DNA of 12,218 nt from an uncultured Dorea sp. Its GTDB lineage: Bacteria; Bacillota; Clostridia; Lachnospirales; Lachnospiraceae. The stretch lies in contig CAJUMF010000060.1 in NCBI GenBank assembly GCA_910586965.1, forward strand, positions 1 through 12,218, written 5' to 3'. Positions 1-6,457 of this stretch are shown here, piece by piece. The position numbers were made by a program, and so were the translations under genes. Within the stretch, counting starts at the first letter, position 1; each line of letters starts with the position of its first letter. Below the pieces are notes generated by a model that made no database searches, was not told the DNA's origin, and saw only the letters and a program-made list of their open reading frames with translations.

Positions 1-48
1 TATAATTTGACGTTTTTGTGCGGGAGATAGGAACTTTAATTTGCTGGG

Positions 49-1026
49 CTACATCGTACCATCTGTCCCGGCTACATTGAAACAGTCGGTAAGCAGCACC
101 ATAAATCCCGTACAAAAGCAAACTGCCACATCAATAAATACGGAAAACGAATTTACAAGACCACTCTCACCGGGATGAGAAACCTCCGCTGCTGCCGCTG
201 CCGGAACCGCTTCGCCCATACCAGCCCCTGAAGAATTTACACTACGCTTTACGCCCCAGATAATGGCCTGACCGAGCAAACCGCCGAAAGCTGCATTTAC
301 ACCAAAGGCACTGGAAAACATCATTCCTAACGTAGACGGAACGGAAGACACATTCGTAACAATTACAACGACAGTCAATGCCAGATACAAAAGTGTCATA
401 ATCGGAACAAGCCAGGTTGATACTTTACTTATCCGCTTAATTCCGCCAAACACTGTCCAAAGCATCACCAGGCCGATCACCAGACCGAATATCCATTTCG
501 GTACTCCCGTACTTGTGTTGAATGCAAGTGCGATAGAATTTGCATGAGGACCTACAGTAAGAATCGGCACACAGATAATCGTTAATACAGCAAAAAATGC
601 CGCCAGTTTTTTAAGTCCCAGTCCCCGCTCCAGATAATAGTATGATCCTCCGCGGTATTCTCCGTCCTGCTTGATCTTATAAATCTGCCCCAGAGAACAC
701 TCTGCGTAGGAAATTGCTGCATCAAGCAATGAACAGATGACCATCCAGACAATGGCGCCTGGACCTCCCCAGAGGATCGCCACACAGACACCTGCGATAT
801 TAGCCGTACCCACACGGTATGCCACAATTGTACAAAAGGCCTCAAACGGATTGATCCCTGCTTCGGAATCTCTTTTTCTTGATAGTAGACTAAATTGATG
901 TTTCAAATCACGCAGCTGAACAAATCCCATACGGAATGTAAAATAAGCTGCTGATGCAAATATCAATATGATTAACGGAGTTGCCCACACATAAGTGTCT
1001 AACATAGTTATAATCTGCTCAAACAT
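49..1026 (-). CDS. Sodium:alanine/glycine (AGCS) symporter, C-terminally truncated
   Basis: Integral membrane amino-acid carrier of the AGCS family, known to import alanine, glycine or related amino acids with Na+. The N-terminus is complete: residues 1-50 match the family start, the conserved VGTANIAGV segment lies at 72-80, and the loop with GAGMGEA and SHPGESG is near 265-290. The start is supported by GAGGAGG just upstream. It is the last gene of the operon, 34 bp after the Fe-S subunit, so it probably imports the operon's substrate. The frame ends in TAG after 325 residues, while family members usually have about 440-480, so several C-terminal membrane helices are missing. Beyond the stop, the frame shifted by two bases stays open to the window edge (AQQIKVPISRTK...), as does the original frame. 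The cause could be a frameshift, a nonsense change, or an insertion boundary outside the window. Family call is firm; substrate is inferred. Confidence 0.85.
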   Translation of the reverse strand: MFEQIITMLDTYVWATPLIILIFASAAYFTFRMGFVQLRDLKHQFSLLSRKRDSEAGINPFEAFCTIVAYRVGTANIAGVCVAILWGGPGAIVWMVICSLLDAAISYAECSLGQIYKIKQDGEYRGGSYYYLERGLGLKKLAAFFAVLTIICVPILTVGPHANSIALAFNTSTGVPKWIFGLVIGLVMLWTVFGGIKRISKVSTWLVPIMTLLYLALTVVVIVTNVSSVPSTLGMMFSSAFGVNAAFGGLLGQAIIWGVKRSVNSSGAGMGEAVPAAAAAEVSHPGESGLVNSFSVFIDVAVCFCTGFMVLLTDCFNVAGTDGTM

Positions 1027-1060
1027 AAACCCTCCTCTTTATTATAGTACATATCCTGTT

Positions 1061-1912
1061 CTACCAATCATGCTCGAAGAATCCTTCACCCGCTTCCACT
1101 TCCAATGTCGTATATCCGGTCACTTTAATCGGGCGCACCGGTCCCCTCTTTGTCGCCTGAACAACATTTGCCGGAGATATTTTAAGTTCCTGGGCAATAA
1201 TACGTTCTATTGTCTTTGCACAGTTTCGTCCCTGGCAAAGTCCCATCCCTGGCCTTAATACACGCTTTACCTCATTGACACTGGTTGCACCGTTACGGAT
1301 CGCTTCAATAATCTCCGCTTTTGTAATCTCTTCGCAGCGGCATACATACATGTTTTCCTCATCTATCGCTTCTATAACCGCTTCTTTCGGCTTTTCCGGT
1401 TCAGCTTCTGAAGCCATGCGCCTTCCATCCGTAGAGATTCCTCTTACATCCATGCCGTATCCCTTTGGGACTTTCACCTCTGCCACAGCTGTCCTGTCAT
1501 TTGTTTTTGTCATAACGATACGTAATATAGTTCCCTTTGTCAGGTATTTCCCGGCTCTGCTCAGGCAATACACTTCCTGTCCTTTATCCGGCAATGGATA
1601 GTACTCGTAAGGCAATGTCACCGTATCGTATTCTTCGGATGCCTGGTCTACCAGGAAAATCGCCTGCCCCGGACACTTAGCAACACAAAGGCCGCATCCG
1701 ATACATTTCTCCTTGTCCACAACCGGAAGATTGGTGATCGGTTCGCCGACAGTGATCGCCCCATGGGGACAGGCTGCTTCGCATGGATTACATGGAATAT
1801 TCTGTGAACATTCTACCACCACACATTTCTTCTGAGACAGAACATCGGTTCCGGGAAATCCCGGAATATCTTTTATTTCTTCAATTTCTAAATAACCATC
1901 TCTAGCAAGCAT
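1061..1912 (-). CDS. Electron-transfer subunit: two [4Fe-4S] clusters plus BFD-like [2Fe-2S] domain
   Basis: Soluble 283-residue iron-sulfur protein, predicted electron-transfer subunit of the neighbouring FAD dehydrogenase. Two ferredoxin-type clusters are visible: Cys35/41/44/48 and Cys70/73/76/80, the second with canonical CxxCxxCxxxCP spacing. Residues about 188-245 form a BFD-like domain with Cys191-x-Cys193 and Cys226-x4-Cys231 (CRCEEIT and GLCQGRNC). No signal peptide or membrane segment is seen. The ATG overlaps the 3' end of the FAD subunit gene by 11 bp, implying translational coupling. In proteobacterial HcnB/OoxA-type subunits the BFD-like domain is, from family knowledge, usually at the C-terminus of the FAD chain. 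Here that chain is short and the domain sits on this separate subunit with two extra 4Fe-4S clusters. The electron acceptor is unknown. The domain assignments are firm and the partnership is inferred from operon structure. Confidence 0.88.
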   Translation of the reverse strand: MLARDGYLEIEEIKDIPGFPGTDVLSQKKCVVVECSQNIPCNPCEAACPHGAITVGEPITNLPVVDKEKCIGCGLCVAKCPGQAIFLVDQASEEYDTVTLPYEYYPLPDKGQEVYCLSRAGKYLTKGTILRIVMTKTNDRTAVAEVKVPKGYGMDVRGISTDGRRMASEAEPEKPKEAVIEAIDEENMYVCRCEEITKAEIIEAIRNGATSVNEVKRVLRPGMGLCQGRNCAKTIERIIAQELKISPANVVQATKRGPVRPIKVTGYTTLEVEAGEGFFEHDW

Positions 1913-3032
1913 TGTTCTTCACCTTCCATTCATCCATCTTTCTAATGATCTCTTCTTTCGCTGCCGCCCGTCCGTCCCCGAACGGACCTGTCCGAAGCTG
2001 ATTCATGGATTCCCATACTTTTGCCTTTGCTGTTTTCGCTGTTTCCTTATCCATCTTGCCCAGAGCTTCCGCCGCCGCGATGCCTGCAAGCTTTCCTTCT
2101 TCAATAGCTGTGGAGGCTTCCTCTACGCCTGAGGAATCGCCTGCTACATAGATACCTTCCTGCGTTGTCATCATATCCCTGTCGTGCAGCGGAACCTCCG
2201 TGCCCAGCCTTCCTCCGTTTGTAAATCCGACTCTTGCCATAGAGGGAAGCGCAATGTCCGGGGTCAGCCCTACTGCGATCCCAATACAGTCCGCTTCGAT
2301 AAACTGTTCGGTTCCTTTGATTGGCTGAAACTTCTCATCTACTTTGGCGATGATCGCCCCTTTTACTCCGCTCAGATCCTCGTTGGGCACAGCCTCCAGT
2401 ATCGTATGCCCTGTATAAATCGGCACACCGGCCCTTCTTACTTTCGCAGAATGCACCCCGTATCCTCCCAGTGCCGGCGCGGCTTCGAGAATCCCTGCCA
2501 CCTCTGCACCGGACTGCAAAAGCTGATATGTAACAATAAGCCCTACATTTCCGGAACCAATCATCAATACTTTTTTTCCAACCGGCACCCGGTGTACATT
2601 GATCATAGTCTGGATCGCTCCTGCACCTACGACTCCCGGCAGTGTCCATCCCGGGAATGCCAGCGGGTTCTCAGAAGCCCCCGTTGCCATAATGATTTTT
2701 TCCGGATGTACGATCATGCCTGTCTCGCCGTCTACGCACAGCGCAACCCCTTCATCATTCGGGTAAATACCGTAAGCTACGGTATTCAGCATAACTTCTA
2801 CCCCAAGCTCCTTAACCTCGTTTAACAGCTCTGTCCCGATATCAATTCCCCTGACACCGGCCTGGTGACGTCTGGAACCGAAAAATTTGTGTATCTGTTT
2901 AAAAAGCTGTCCGCCGGGCTTATCATTTTCATCTACGACAAGCACCTTCGCTCCGTATCTTGCCGCCTCGATTGCCGCTGAAAGCCCTGCCGGTCCTGCA
3001 CCAATGATCAGTATCTCTACATCTTTATTCAT
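1902..3032 (-). CDS. HcnB-like FAD-dependent dehydrogenase subunit (pyridine nucleotide-disulfide oxidoreductase fold)
   Basis: Cytosolic flavoprotein of 376 residues, similar to the larger FAD subunit of hydrogen cyanide synthase, opine oxidase and D-hydroxyproline dehydrogenase complexes. The FAD Rossmann motif GAGPAG is at residues 11-16, followed by the acidic strand end DENDKPGGQ. A second dinucleotide motif GSGNVG is at 159-164, and the FAD-binding YVAGDSSGVEEAS segment is near 295-307. The frame extends 40 codons upstream, but the start at 3032 is preferred: it follows GGGAGGAG by 5 bases, begins directly before the FAD motif, and overlaps the previous gene's stop as ATGA. The usual BFD-like C-terminal Cys domain is absent and is found on the next subunit. 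It likely pairs with the oxidase and small ferredoxin subunits to pass electrons from an amino or imino acid. Whether the second motif binds NAD is not decided by sequence. Confidence 0.87.
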   Translation of the reverse strand: MNKDVEILIIGAGPAGLSAAIEAARYGAKVLVVDENDKPGGQLFKQIHKFFGSRRHQAGVRGIDIGTELLNEVKELGVEVMLNTVAYGIYPNDEGVALCVDGETGMIVHPEKIIMATGASENPLAFPGWTLPGVVGAGAIQTMINVHRVPVGKKVLMIGSGNVGLIVTYQLLQSGAEVAGILEAAPALGGYGVHSAKVRRAGVPIYTGHTILEAVPNEDLSGVKGAIIAKVDEKFQPIKGTEQFIEADCIGIAVGLTPDIALPSMARVGFTNGGRLGTEVPLHDRDMMTTQEGIYVAGDSSGVEEASTAIEEGKLAGIAAAEALGKMDKETAKTAKAKVWESMNQLRTGPFGDGRAAAKEEIIRKMDEWKVKNNAC

Positions 3033-3349
3033 TTCTGCTCCTCCCATTTTCCAAGACCGTCCTGCGTCTCTATTACCATTCCATCTTCTACCAGCGTAAC
3101 ACAAGTACGGACATTCGGGTCTCCGTTCACCGTCATCACACAGTTTGTACACCGCCCGATTCCGCAGAAATATCCCCTTGGCTCGTGCTTCTTGGCGCTG
3201 ATATTCTGAACCTTGATCCCATTTGCCAGAAGCGCTGACAGGATTGGTTCTCCTTCCCTCGCGGGAATCTTCTTACCGTCTACGGTGATCCAGACTTCTT
3301 TCTTTTCTTCCAGATCGCCCAAGATAATATGATTCTCTATTCTGGACAT
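3029..3349 (-). CDS. (2Fe-2S)-binding subunit, HcnA-like
   Basis: Small 106-residue plant-type ferredoxin-like subunit of an FAD amine or imino-acid dehydrogenase. The cluster ligands appear in the order FCGIGRCTNC (Cys-x4-Cys-x2-Cys) with a fourth Cys about 20 residues later in VRTC, the pattern seen in HcnA-type and D-hydroxyproline dehydrogenase gamma subunits. The start at 3349 is favoured over one 39 bases upstream because GAGGAGG lies 6-7 bases before it and it begins one base after the stop of the oxidase gene. Its stop overlaps the next start as ATGA. No signal peptide, so cytosolic. It probably bridges electrons between the two flavin subunits. The operon position between both flavoproteins supports this; the specific complex is inferred. 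Confidence 0.88.
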   Translation of the reverse strand: MSRIENHIILGDLEEKKEVWITVDGKKIPAREGEPILSALLANGIKVQNISAKKHEPRGYFCGIGRCTNCVMTVNGDPNVRTCVTLVEDGMVIETQDGLGKWEEQK

Positions 3350-3350
3350 T

Positions 3351-3773
3351 TTATATCCTCCTCTCTGCCCGAAGACCGCCCGGCTCACCCTGGCCTGTCA
3401 TCATCCTGCAGGCATGCATTCCGACTGCCGGTCCGATCGCATATCCGCAGAAACCTGTCACTGCATAATAAACACCCGGATAATCCTCCACTTCACCGAT
3501 ATACGGCAGCCTTTCCGGCGTAAATCCTTTAAATCCCGACCAGCTTCTCAATATATTAAGCTTCTTGATGGATGGCACCATCTCTAATGCCTCCCGCACA
3601 TTAAAGCAAAGATTATTGATGGATACACCTTTCGTATTTGTCTCCAATTCCCCGTATCCTTCTCTTCCTCCTCCGATCAGGATAGAGCCTTCCGCGGTCT
3701 GTTTCATCGTTAAGGTCGGAGTCGTAAATGTATAATCCAGGAAATGCGGCGCTTTCTCCGTTACCGTAATCAT
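3351..3773 (-). CDS. DadA/HcnC-like FAD amino-acid oxidase, C-terminal fragment
   Basis: This is the C-terminal third of the same oxidase encoded at 3786-4439. It contains the substrate-domain strand beginning MITVTEKAP, the conserved ILIGGGREGYG segment, and the terminal FAD-contact loop GFCGYAIGPAVGMHACRMM. It lies in exactly the same frame as the N-terminal fragment and is separated only by TAG plus four sense codons (Glu-Gln-His-Asn), so the break is a single stop codon without an indel. GGAG overlapping that TAG sits 9 bases before the ATG, so independent initiation or reinitiation is conceivable. Alone it lacks the FAD Rossmann motif and should not be active. The two parts together give about 362 codons, a normal length for the DadA/glycine-oxidase-like family. 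Confidence 0.8.
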   Translation of the reverse strand: MITVTEKAPHFLDYTFTTPTLTMKQTAEGSILIGGGREGYGELETNTKGVSINNLCFNVREALEMVPSIKKLNILRSWSGFKGFTPERLPYIGEVEDYPGVYYAVTGFCGYAIGPAVGMHACRMMTGQGEPGGLRAERRI

Positions 3774-3785
3774 ATTGTGCTGCTC

Positions 3786-4439
3786 CTAAAGCTGAATATG
3801 AGCGCCTAACGGATCCAGAAGTTTAGGCGAACGTATCCCGCAAGAAACCAGTACTTTATTTGCATGGAATGTTTCCTCTCCGGCATATACGTCATAACCG
3901 CCCGCCTCTGCCGGCTCTATTTTCTGGATTGTCTGATGTGCCATAAATTCAGCTCCAAGTTTCTTTGCCGCCGCAAGCACATTTCTTCCTGCTTTCAGCG
4001 GATTTGAATAGCCGGACTTGGGGCTGAAGTTTGCCGCGATCACATCATGGGATACCCACGGGATCATCGCACGGATTTCATCTATAGTCAGACGGCGGCA
4101 CTCCATGCCGTTCTTTGCAAAACGCTCCTCCTGCTCGTCTAACATATGCAGATCCTCTTCCCTGAGGATTGCATAGATACCGCCTGTCCGCTGATATCCT
4201 ACATCAATCCCGTCTTCATTCTGCAGCATGTCCCAGAGATCTGCCGCTTCTTTATGTAGAGGGAGGGATTTCGGGGGCTGCTGGAGAAGCTCTAAGCCCC
4301 CGGCATTTACCCCCGATGCTTCATTGCATGGAAATGAACGGTCAACCACTAATACCTTTTTCCCTTCTTTCGTCAGAAAGTATGCTGCCGTACATCCAAC
4401 GATTCCTGCGCCTATGATCAAATAATCTGTATGTTTCAT
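3786..4439 (-). CDS. DadA/HcnC-like FAD amino-acid oxidase, N-terminal fragment ending at in-frame TAG
   Basis: N-terminal 217 residues of an FAD-dependent D-amino-acid or imino-acid dehydrogenase of the DAO superfamily. The Rossmann motif GAGIVG is at residues 10-15, followed by VVDRSFPCNEASGVNAGG, the typical FAD-contact region. The start is set by AAGGAGG about 9 bases upstream, 16 bp after the DapA-family gene. Codon 218 is TAG (3786-3788), in the strand where relatives usually read like IPLKPxRGQILVTE; here it reads HIQL-stop-EQHNMITVTE. The family enzyme oxidises the C-N bond of D-amino acids, glycine-like substrates or hydroxyproline and passes electrons to partner subunits rather than O2. 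As written, the gene is interrupted and is probably a pseudogene, unless the two parts associate or the stop is suppressed or a sequencing error. Confidence 0.82.
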   Translation of the reverse strand: MKHTDYLIIGAGIVGCTAAYFLTKEGKKVLVVDRSFPCNEASGVNAGGLELLQQPPKSLPLHKEAADLWDMLQNEDGIDVGYQRTGGIYAILREEDLHMLDEQEERFAKNGMECRRLTIDEIRAMIPWVSHDVIAANFSPKSGYSNPLKAGRNVLAAAKKLGAEFMAHQTIQKIEPAEAGGYDVYAGEETFHANKVLVSCGIRSPKLLDPLGAHIQL

Positions 4440-4455
4440 GTAAAATGCCTCCTTT

Positions 4456-5373
4456 TTATTCCCTGGACAATCTTACAATATCACTCATCTCAAGCACCAG
4501 CTTCTTCTCTTCCTCGTTAAGGCCCCGGCGCGGACGGCGGCAGATACCCTCTTCAAATCCATATACCTCTTCCAATACATACTTAACTGCCTGGGTCGGC
4601 TTCGGGAAACGCTCTGTCATATTTACCACCGGATAGAGCTTCTTATAGAGTTCAAGACCCTTCTGATAATCCTTCTCCACGATCATTGCCTTATGGAACT
4701 CTGCGGACAATCTCGGCAGGATATTAGCTGTCATACTGATCCAGCCGATTGCTCCTGTCGCATATGCCGGATACAGAAGATAATCACATCCGCAAAGAAC
4801 TCCTGCATCCTCTGCTTTTTCTGCCTCAAAGATATAGTCTGTCATCACATCGATCACCATGGATGCGTCTTTTACAATCTTTACATGATCAAGCTTATAT
4901 AATTCCTTCATGGTCTCTGTTGTTATCCCGGAGGTCACATTAGGATTGTTATATACCATGATATCAAGCCCGGAGTGGTCGTTGATGTATTTGTAGTGAT
5001 CATAGATCTCATTCTGTCCCTGGTTATAATAGAAGGATGGCAGTACCATAGCGGCATCCGCACCTGCCTCGCGCGCATTTTCCATCAGTTCTACGACGTC
5101 TTCTACCCGTTCCCTGGAAGCGCCCACGATGACAGACGCACCGCGTTTCTTTGCGTATGGAACCATCTCATTGACATATGCCTTATGCTCATCCAGTGAC
5201 ATGCTCTGGTACTCTCCAGATGCCATCAGGATTCCCATGCCGCCGATACCTTCATCAATCATCCAGTCCATGTGCTTCTTTGCTGTCTCATAGTTAAAGC
5301 TTCCGTCCTCGTGCATCGGAGTTACCATAGCTGGAAATACCTGTGCAAATTTGTTCATTGTTGCTTCTTTCAT
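4456..5373 (-). CDS. DapA-family lyase/deaminase (dihydrodipicolinate synthase superfamily)
   Basis: Cytosolic TIM-barrel enzyme of 305 residues from the class I aldolase/N-acetylneuraminate lyase superfamily. The Schiff-base lysine is K168 in KIVKDAS and the partner tyrosine is Y141 in VYNNP. The usual GTTGE loop is replaced by ASGEYQSMS near 51-59. The C-terminus RRPRRGL is typical of the family. The start at 5373 is chosen because AAAGGGGA lies 8 bases upstream; a longer frame from 5418 has no ribosome binding site. It is the first gene of the operon, before an imino-acid-dehydrogenase-like complex. In hydroxyproline degradation, a DapA-family deaminase acts on 1-pyrroline-4-hydroxy-2-carboxylate made by such a dehydrogenase, which makes that role attractive here. 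True DapA, 2-keto-3-deoxy sugar aldolase or other lyase activities remain possible. Superfamily is sure, reaction is inferred. Confidence 0.88.
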   Translation of the reverse strand: MKEATMNKFAQVFPAMVTPMHEDGSFNYETAKKHMDWMIDEGIGGMGILMASGEYQSMSLDEHKAYVNEMVPYAKKRGASVIVGASRERVEDVVELMENAREAGADAAMVLPSFYYNQGQNEIYDHYKYINDHSGLDIMVYNNPNVTSGITTETMKELYKLDHVKIVKDASMVIDVMTDYIFEAEKAEDAGVLCGCDYLLYPAYATGAIGWISMTANILPRLSAEFHKAMIVEKDYQKGLELYKKLYPVVNMTERFPKPTQAVKYVLEEVYGFEEGICRRPRRGLNEEEKKLVLEMSDIVRLSRE

Positions 5374-5411
5374 TGTTTTAATCCCCTTTCGTTCATTTTG
5401 CCGAATGTTAT

Positions 5412-5440
5412 TTGACATCCAACTGTCTTGTTGTTAATAT
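5412..5440 (+). promoter_or_regulatory. Candidate promoter for the lysR-like gene
   Basis: Consensus TTGACA at 5412-5417, a 17-bp spacer, and TAATAT at 5435-5440 read rightward toward the regulator. It would give a leader of about 160 bases and overlap the 5' leader of the leftward operon, so the two transcripts would share this DNA. Confidence 0.35.
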
Positions 5441-5452
5441 TATTCTATATTG

Positions 5453-5467
5453 TTTATCCGGAATAAA
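5453..5467. promoter_or_regulatory. Candidate LysR-type binding dyad
   Basis: Short dyad TTTAT-CCGGA-ATAAA in the 234-bp space between the divergent lysR-like gene and the catabolic operon. It fits the loose T-N11-A pattern known for LysR-type operators. Such motifs occur by chance in AT-rich DNA, so this is only a candidate. Confidence 0.25.
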
Positions 5468-5516
5468 AAAACGATGAAAGCTGATGGAAGTAATCACTAT
5501 TATTTATCTCGCAAAG

Positions 5517-5522
5517 ATTATA
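5517..5522 (-). promoter_or_regulatory. Candidate -10 box of the catabolic operon
   Basis: A perfect TATAAT reads leftward here, about 145 bp before the DapA-family start. No good -35 is found at 16-18 bp spacing; the best is TTTACA with a 20-bp spacer. A weak -35 is common at activator-dependent LysR-regulated promoters. Experimental start sites are not known. Confidence 0.35.
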
Positions 5523-5607
5523 TGCATTTTCGCATTGTTTTCTGTAAATCATAACGAATGACGATGGCTGTAATTACATTTCTTAATGTCACGGAGGGCT
5601 TATACCT

Positions 5608-6417
5608 ATGAAAAAATACGAGATTATTATCGATGTATGTAAAACGGGCAGCTTTACCAAAACGGCCCAGCGCCTGAACTATTCCCAGGCTGCCGTAAGC
5701 CAGACAGTAAAGGCTTTTGAATCAGAAATGGGATTCCCTGTCTTCAAACGCAAAAAATCCGGCGTAGAACTCCTTCCGGCAGCACGAGAAGTAATCGACG
5801 CTTTGGAAAAGATCACAGCAGAACAGAAACACTTAAAAGAAATCTCGGATTCTCTTACAAAAGCTGATTCCGGCTTAATCCGGATTGGCACAATCTTTAG
5901 TATAGCTGTAAACCTCTTGCCGAATATTCTCAAGGAATTTCATGCCATTTATCCTTGTATCAATTTTGACATTTTTTGCGGGGAATATGATGAGATACAT
6001 ACGAAACTTGCGAATGGCGAGATAGATCTGGCATTTACCTCTAAATACGGCGCAGAAGGATTTACCCAGGTTGAGCTGCTGCAGGATGAATTCATGGCTG
6101 TTATGCCCGTAGACCATCCTTTGTCAAAAAAGTTGGCCTTATCTATCCACGATCTGGAGGGTGTCCCGTATATTCCTTCAGGAGAAAAATTTGATTTTGA
6201 AATAGGCGAAATCTTTGATGCTGTAAGAATCACGCCGACCGTTTCTTTCAGACTGACTGATGAACTTGTTTCCCATAAGTTGATAGAGGCAGGCTTCGGA
6301 GTCAGTGTCTCTACAAAATACTTACCGGACGCTGGTCATCGCCAGAAACGACCAGCGCTTTTGTCCGGCAGCCGCGATTACTTTTATGAATTTTTTAAAG
6401 AACTATTTGAAGCTTGA
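5608..6417 (+). CDS. LysR-family transcriptional regulator with frameshifted C-terminus
   Basis: LysR-type regulator divergent from the amino-acid oxidation operon and its likely local activator. The winged helix-turn-helix occupies about residues 1-60, with the recognition region around SFTKTAQRLNYSQAAVSQTVKAFE; the effector-binding domain starts near residue 88. The start has GGAGGG 9 bases upstream. The frame ends after 269 residues, short for a family of about 290-300, and its last 35 residues do not look like a LysR tail. The +1 frame from about 6326 to a TAA at 6421 encodes RTLVIARNDQRFCPAA and then a FMNFLKNYLK helix, which is exactly the usual LysR ending. Some 15-20 residues between GFGVSVSTK and this segment also seem absent. 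A small deletion with a frameshift, or an assembly error, is the simplest reading. Ligand unknown. Confidence 0.85.
   Translation: MKKYEIIIDVCKTGSFTKTAQRLNYSQAAVSQTVKAFESEMGFPVFKRKKSGVELLPAAREVIDALEKITAEQKHLKEISDSLTKADSGLIRIGTIFSIAVNLLPNILKEFHAIYPCINFDIFCGEYDEIHTKLANGEIDLAFTSKYGAEGFTQVELLQDEFMAVMPVDHPLSKKLALSIHDLEGVPYIPSGEKFDFEIGEIFDAVRITPTVSFRLTDELVSHKLIEAGFGVSVSTKYLPDAGHRQKRPALLSGSRDYFYEFFKELFEA
6325..6368. repeat. Nested inverted repeat at the lysR frameshift site
   Basis: Two perfect nested stems: CCGGAC (6325-6330) pairs with GTCCGG (6363-6368), and GCTGGTC (6331-6337) pairs with GACCAGC (6350-6356). The inner loop is 12 bases and a 6-base bulge lies on the right. It coincides with the point where the lysR reading frame is lost. 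Hairpins can promote small deletions or sequencing compression; it is not followed by a T-run, so it is not a standard terminator. Confidence 0.6.
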
Positions 6418-6457
6418 GTAAATACACCGCAAAAGCGCCAGACATGCTAAGGAGACC

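Noticed and set aside
2184..2825. Plus-strand open frame opposite the HcnB-like gene
   Set aside because: Cys/Arg/His-rich, no recognisable motif; the minus strand carries clear FAD motifs.
3786..3788. TAG read as pyrrolysine or another recoded residue
   Set aside because: Two intact neighbours (stops at 1061-1063 and 1902-1904) use TAG as a normal stop where the protein is expected to end, and no recoding element or pyl gene is seen. A nonsense change is simpler.
5370..5396. Eight-residue upstream ORF whose TGA overlaps the DapA-family start
   Set aside because: It has no ribosome binding site and no attenuator-type codons; overlap is probably chance.
5374..5418. 15-residue N-terminal extension of the DapA-family protein
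   Set aside because: The upstream ATG has no Shine-Dalgarno sequence, whereas the ATG at 5373 has AAAGGGGA well placed and matches the family N-terminus better.
5569..5578. TGTAATTACA palindrome before lysR as an operator
   Set aside because: Only 10 bp and A/T-rich, with no second copy; could easily arise by chance, so not listed as a feature.
6418..6457. Terminator between the convergent lysR and XRE genes
   Set aside because: No stem with a T-run was found in these 40 bases.
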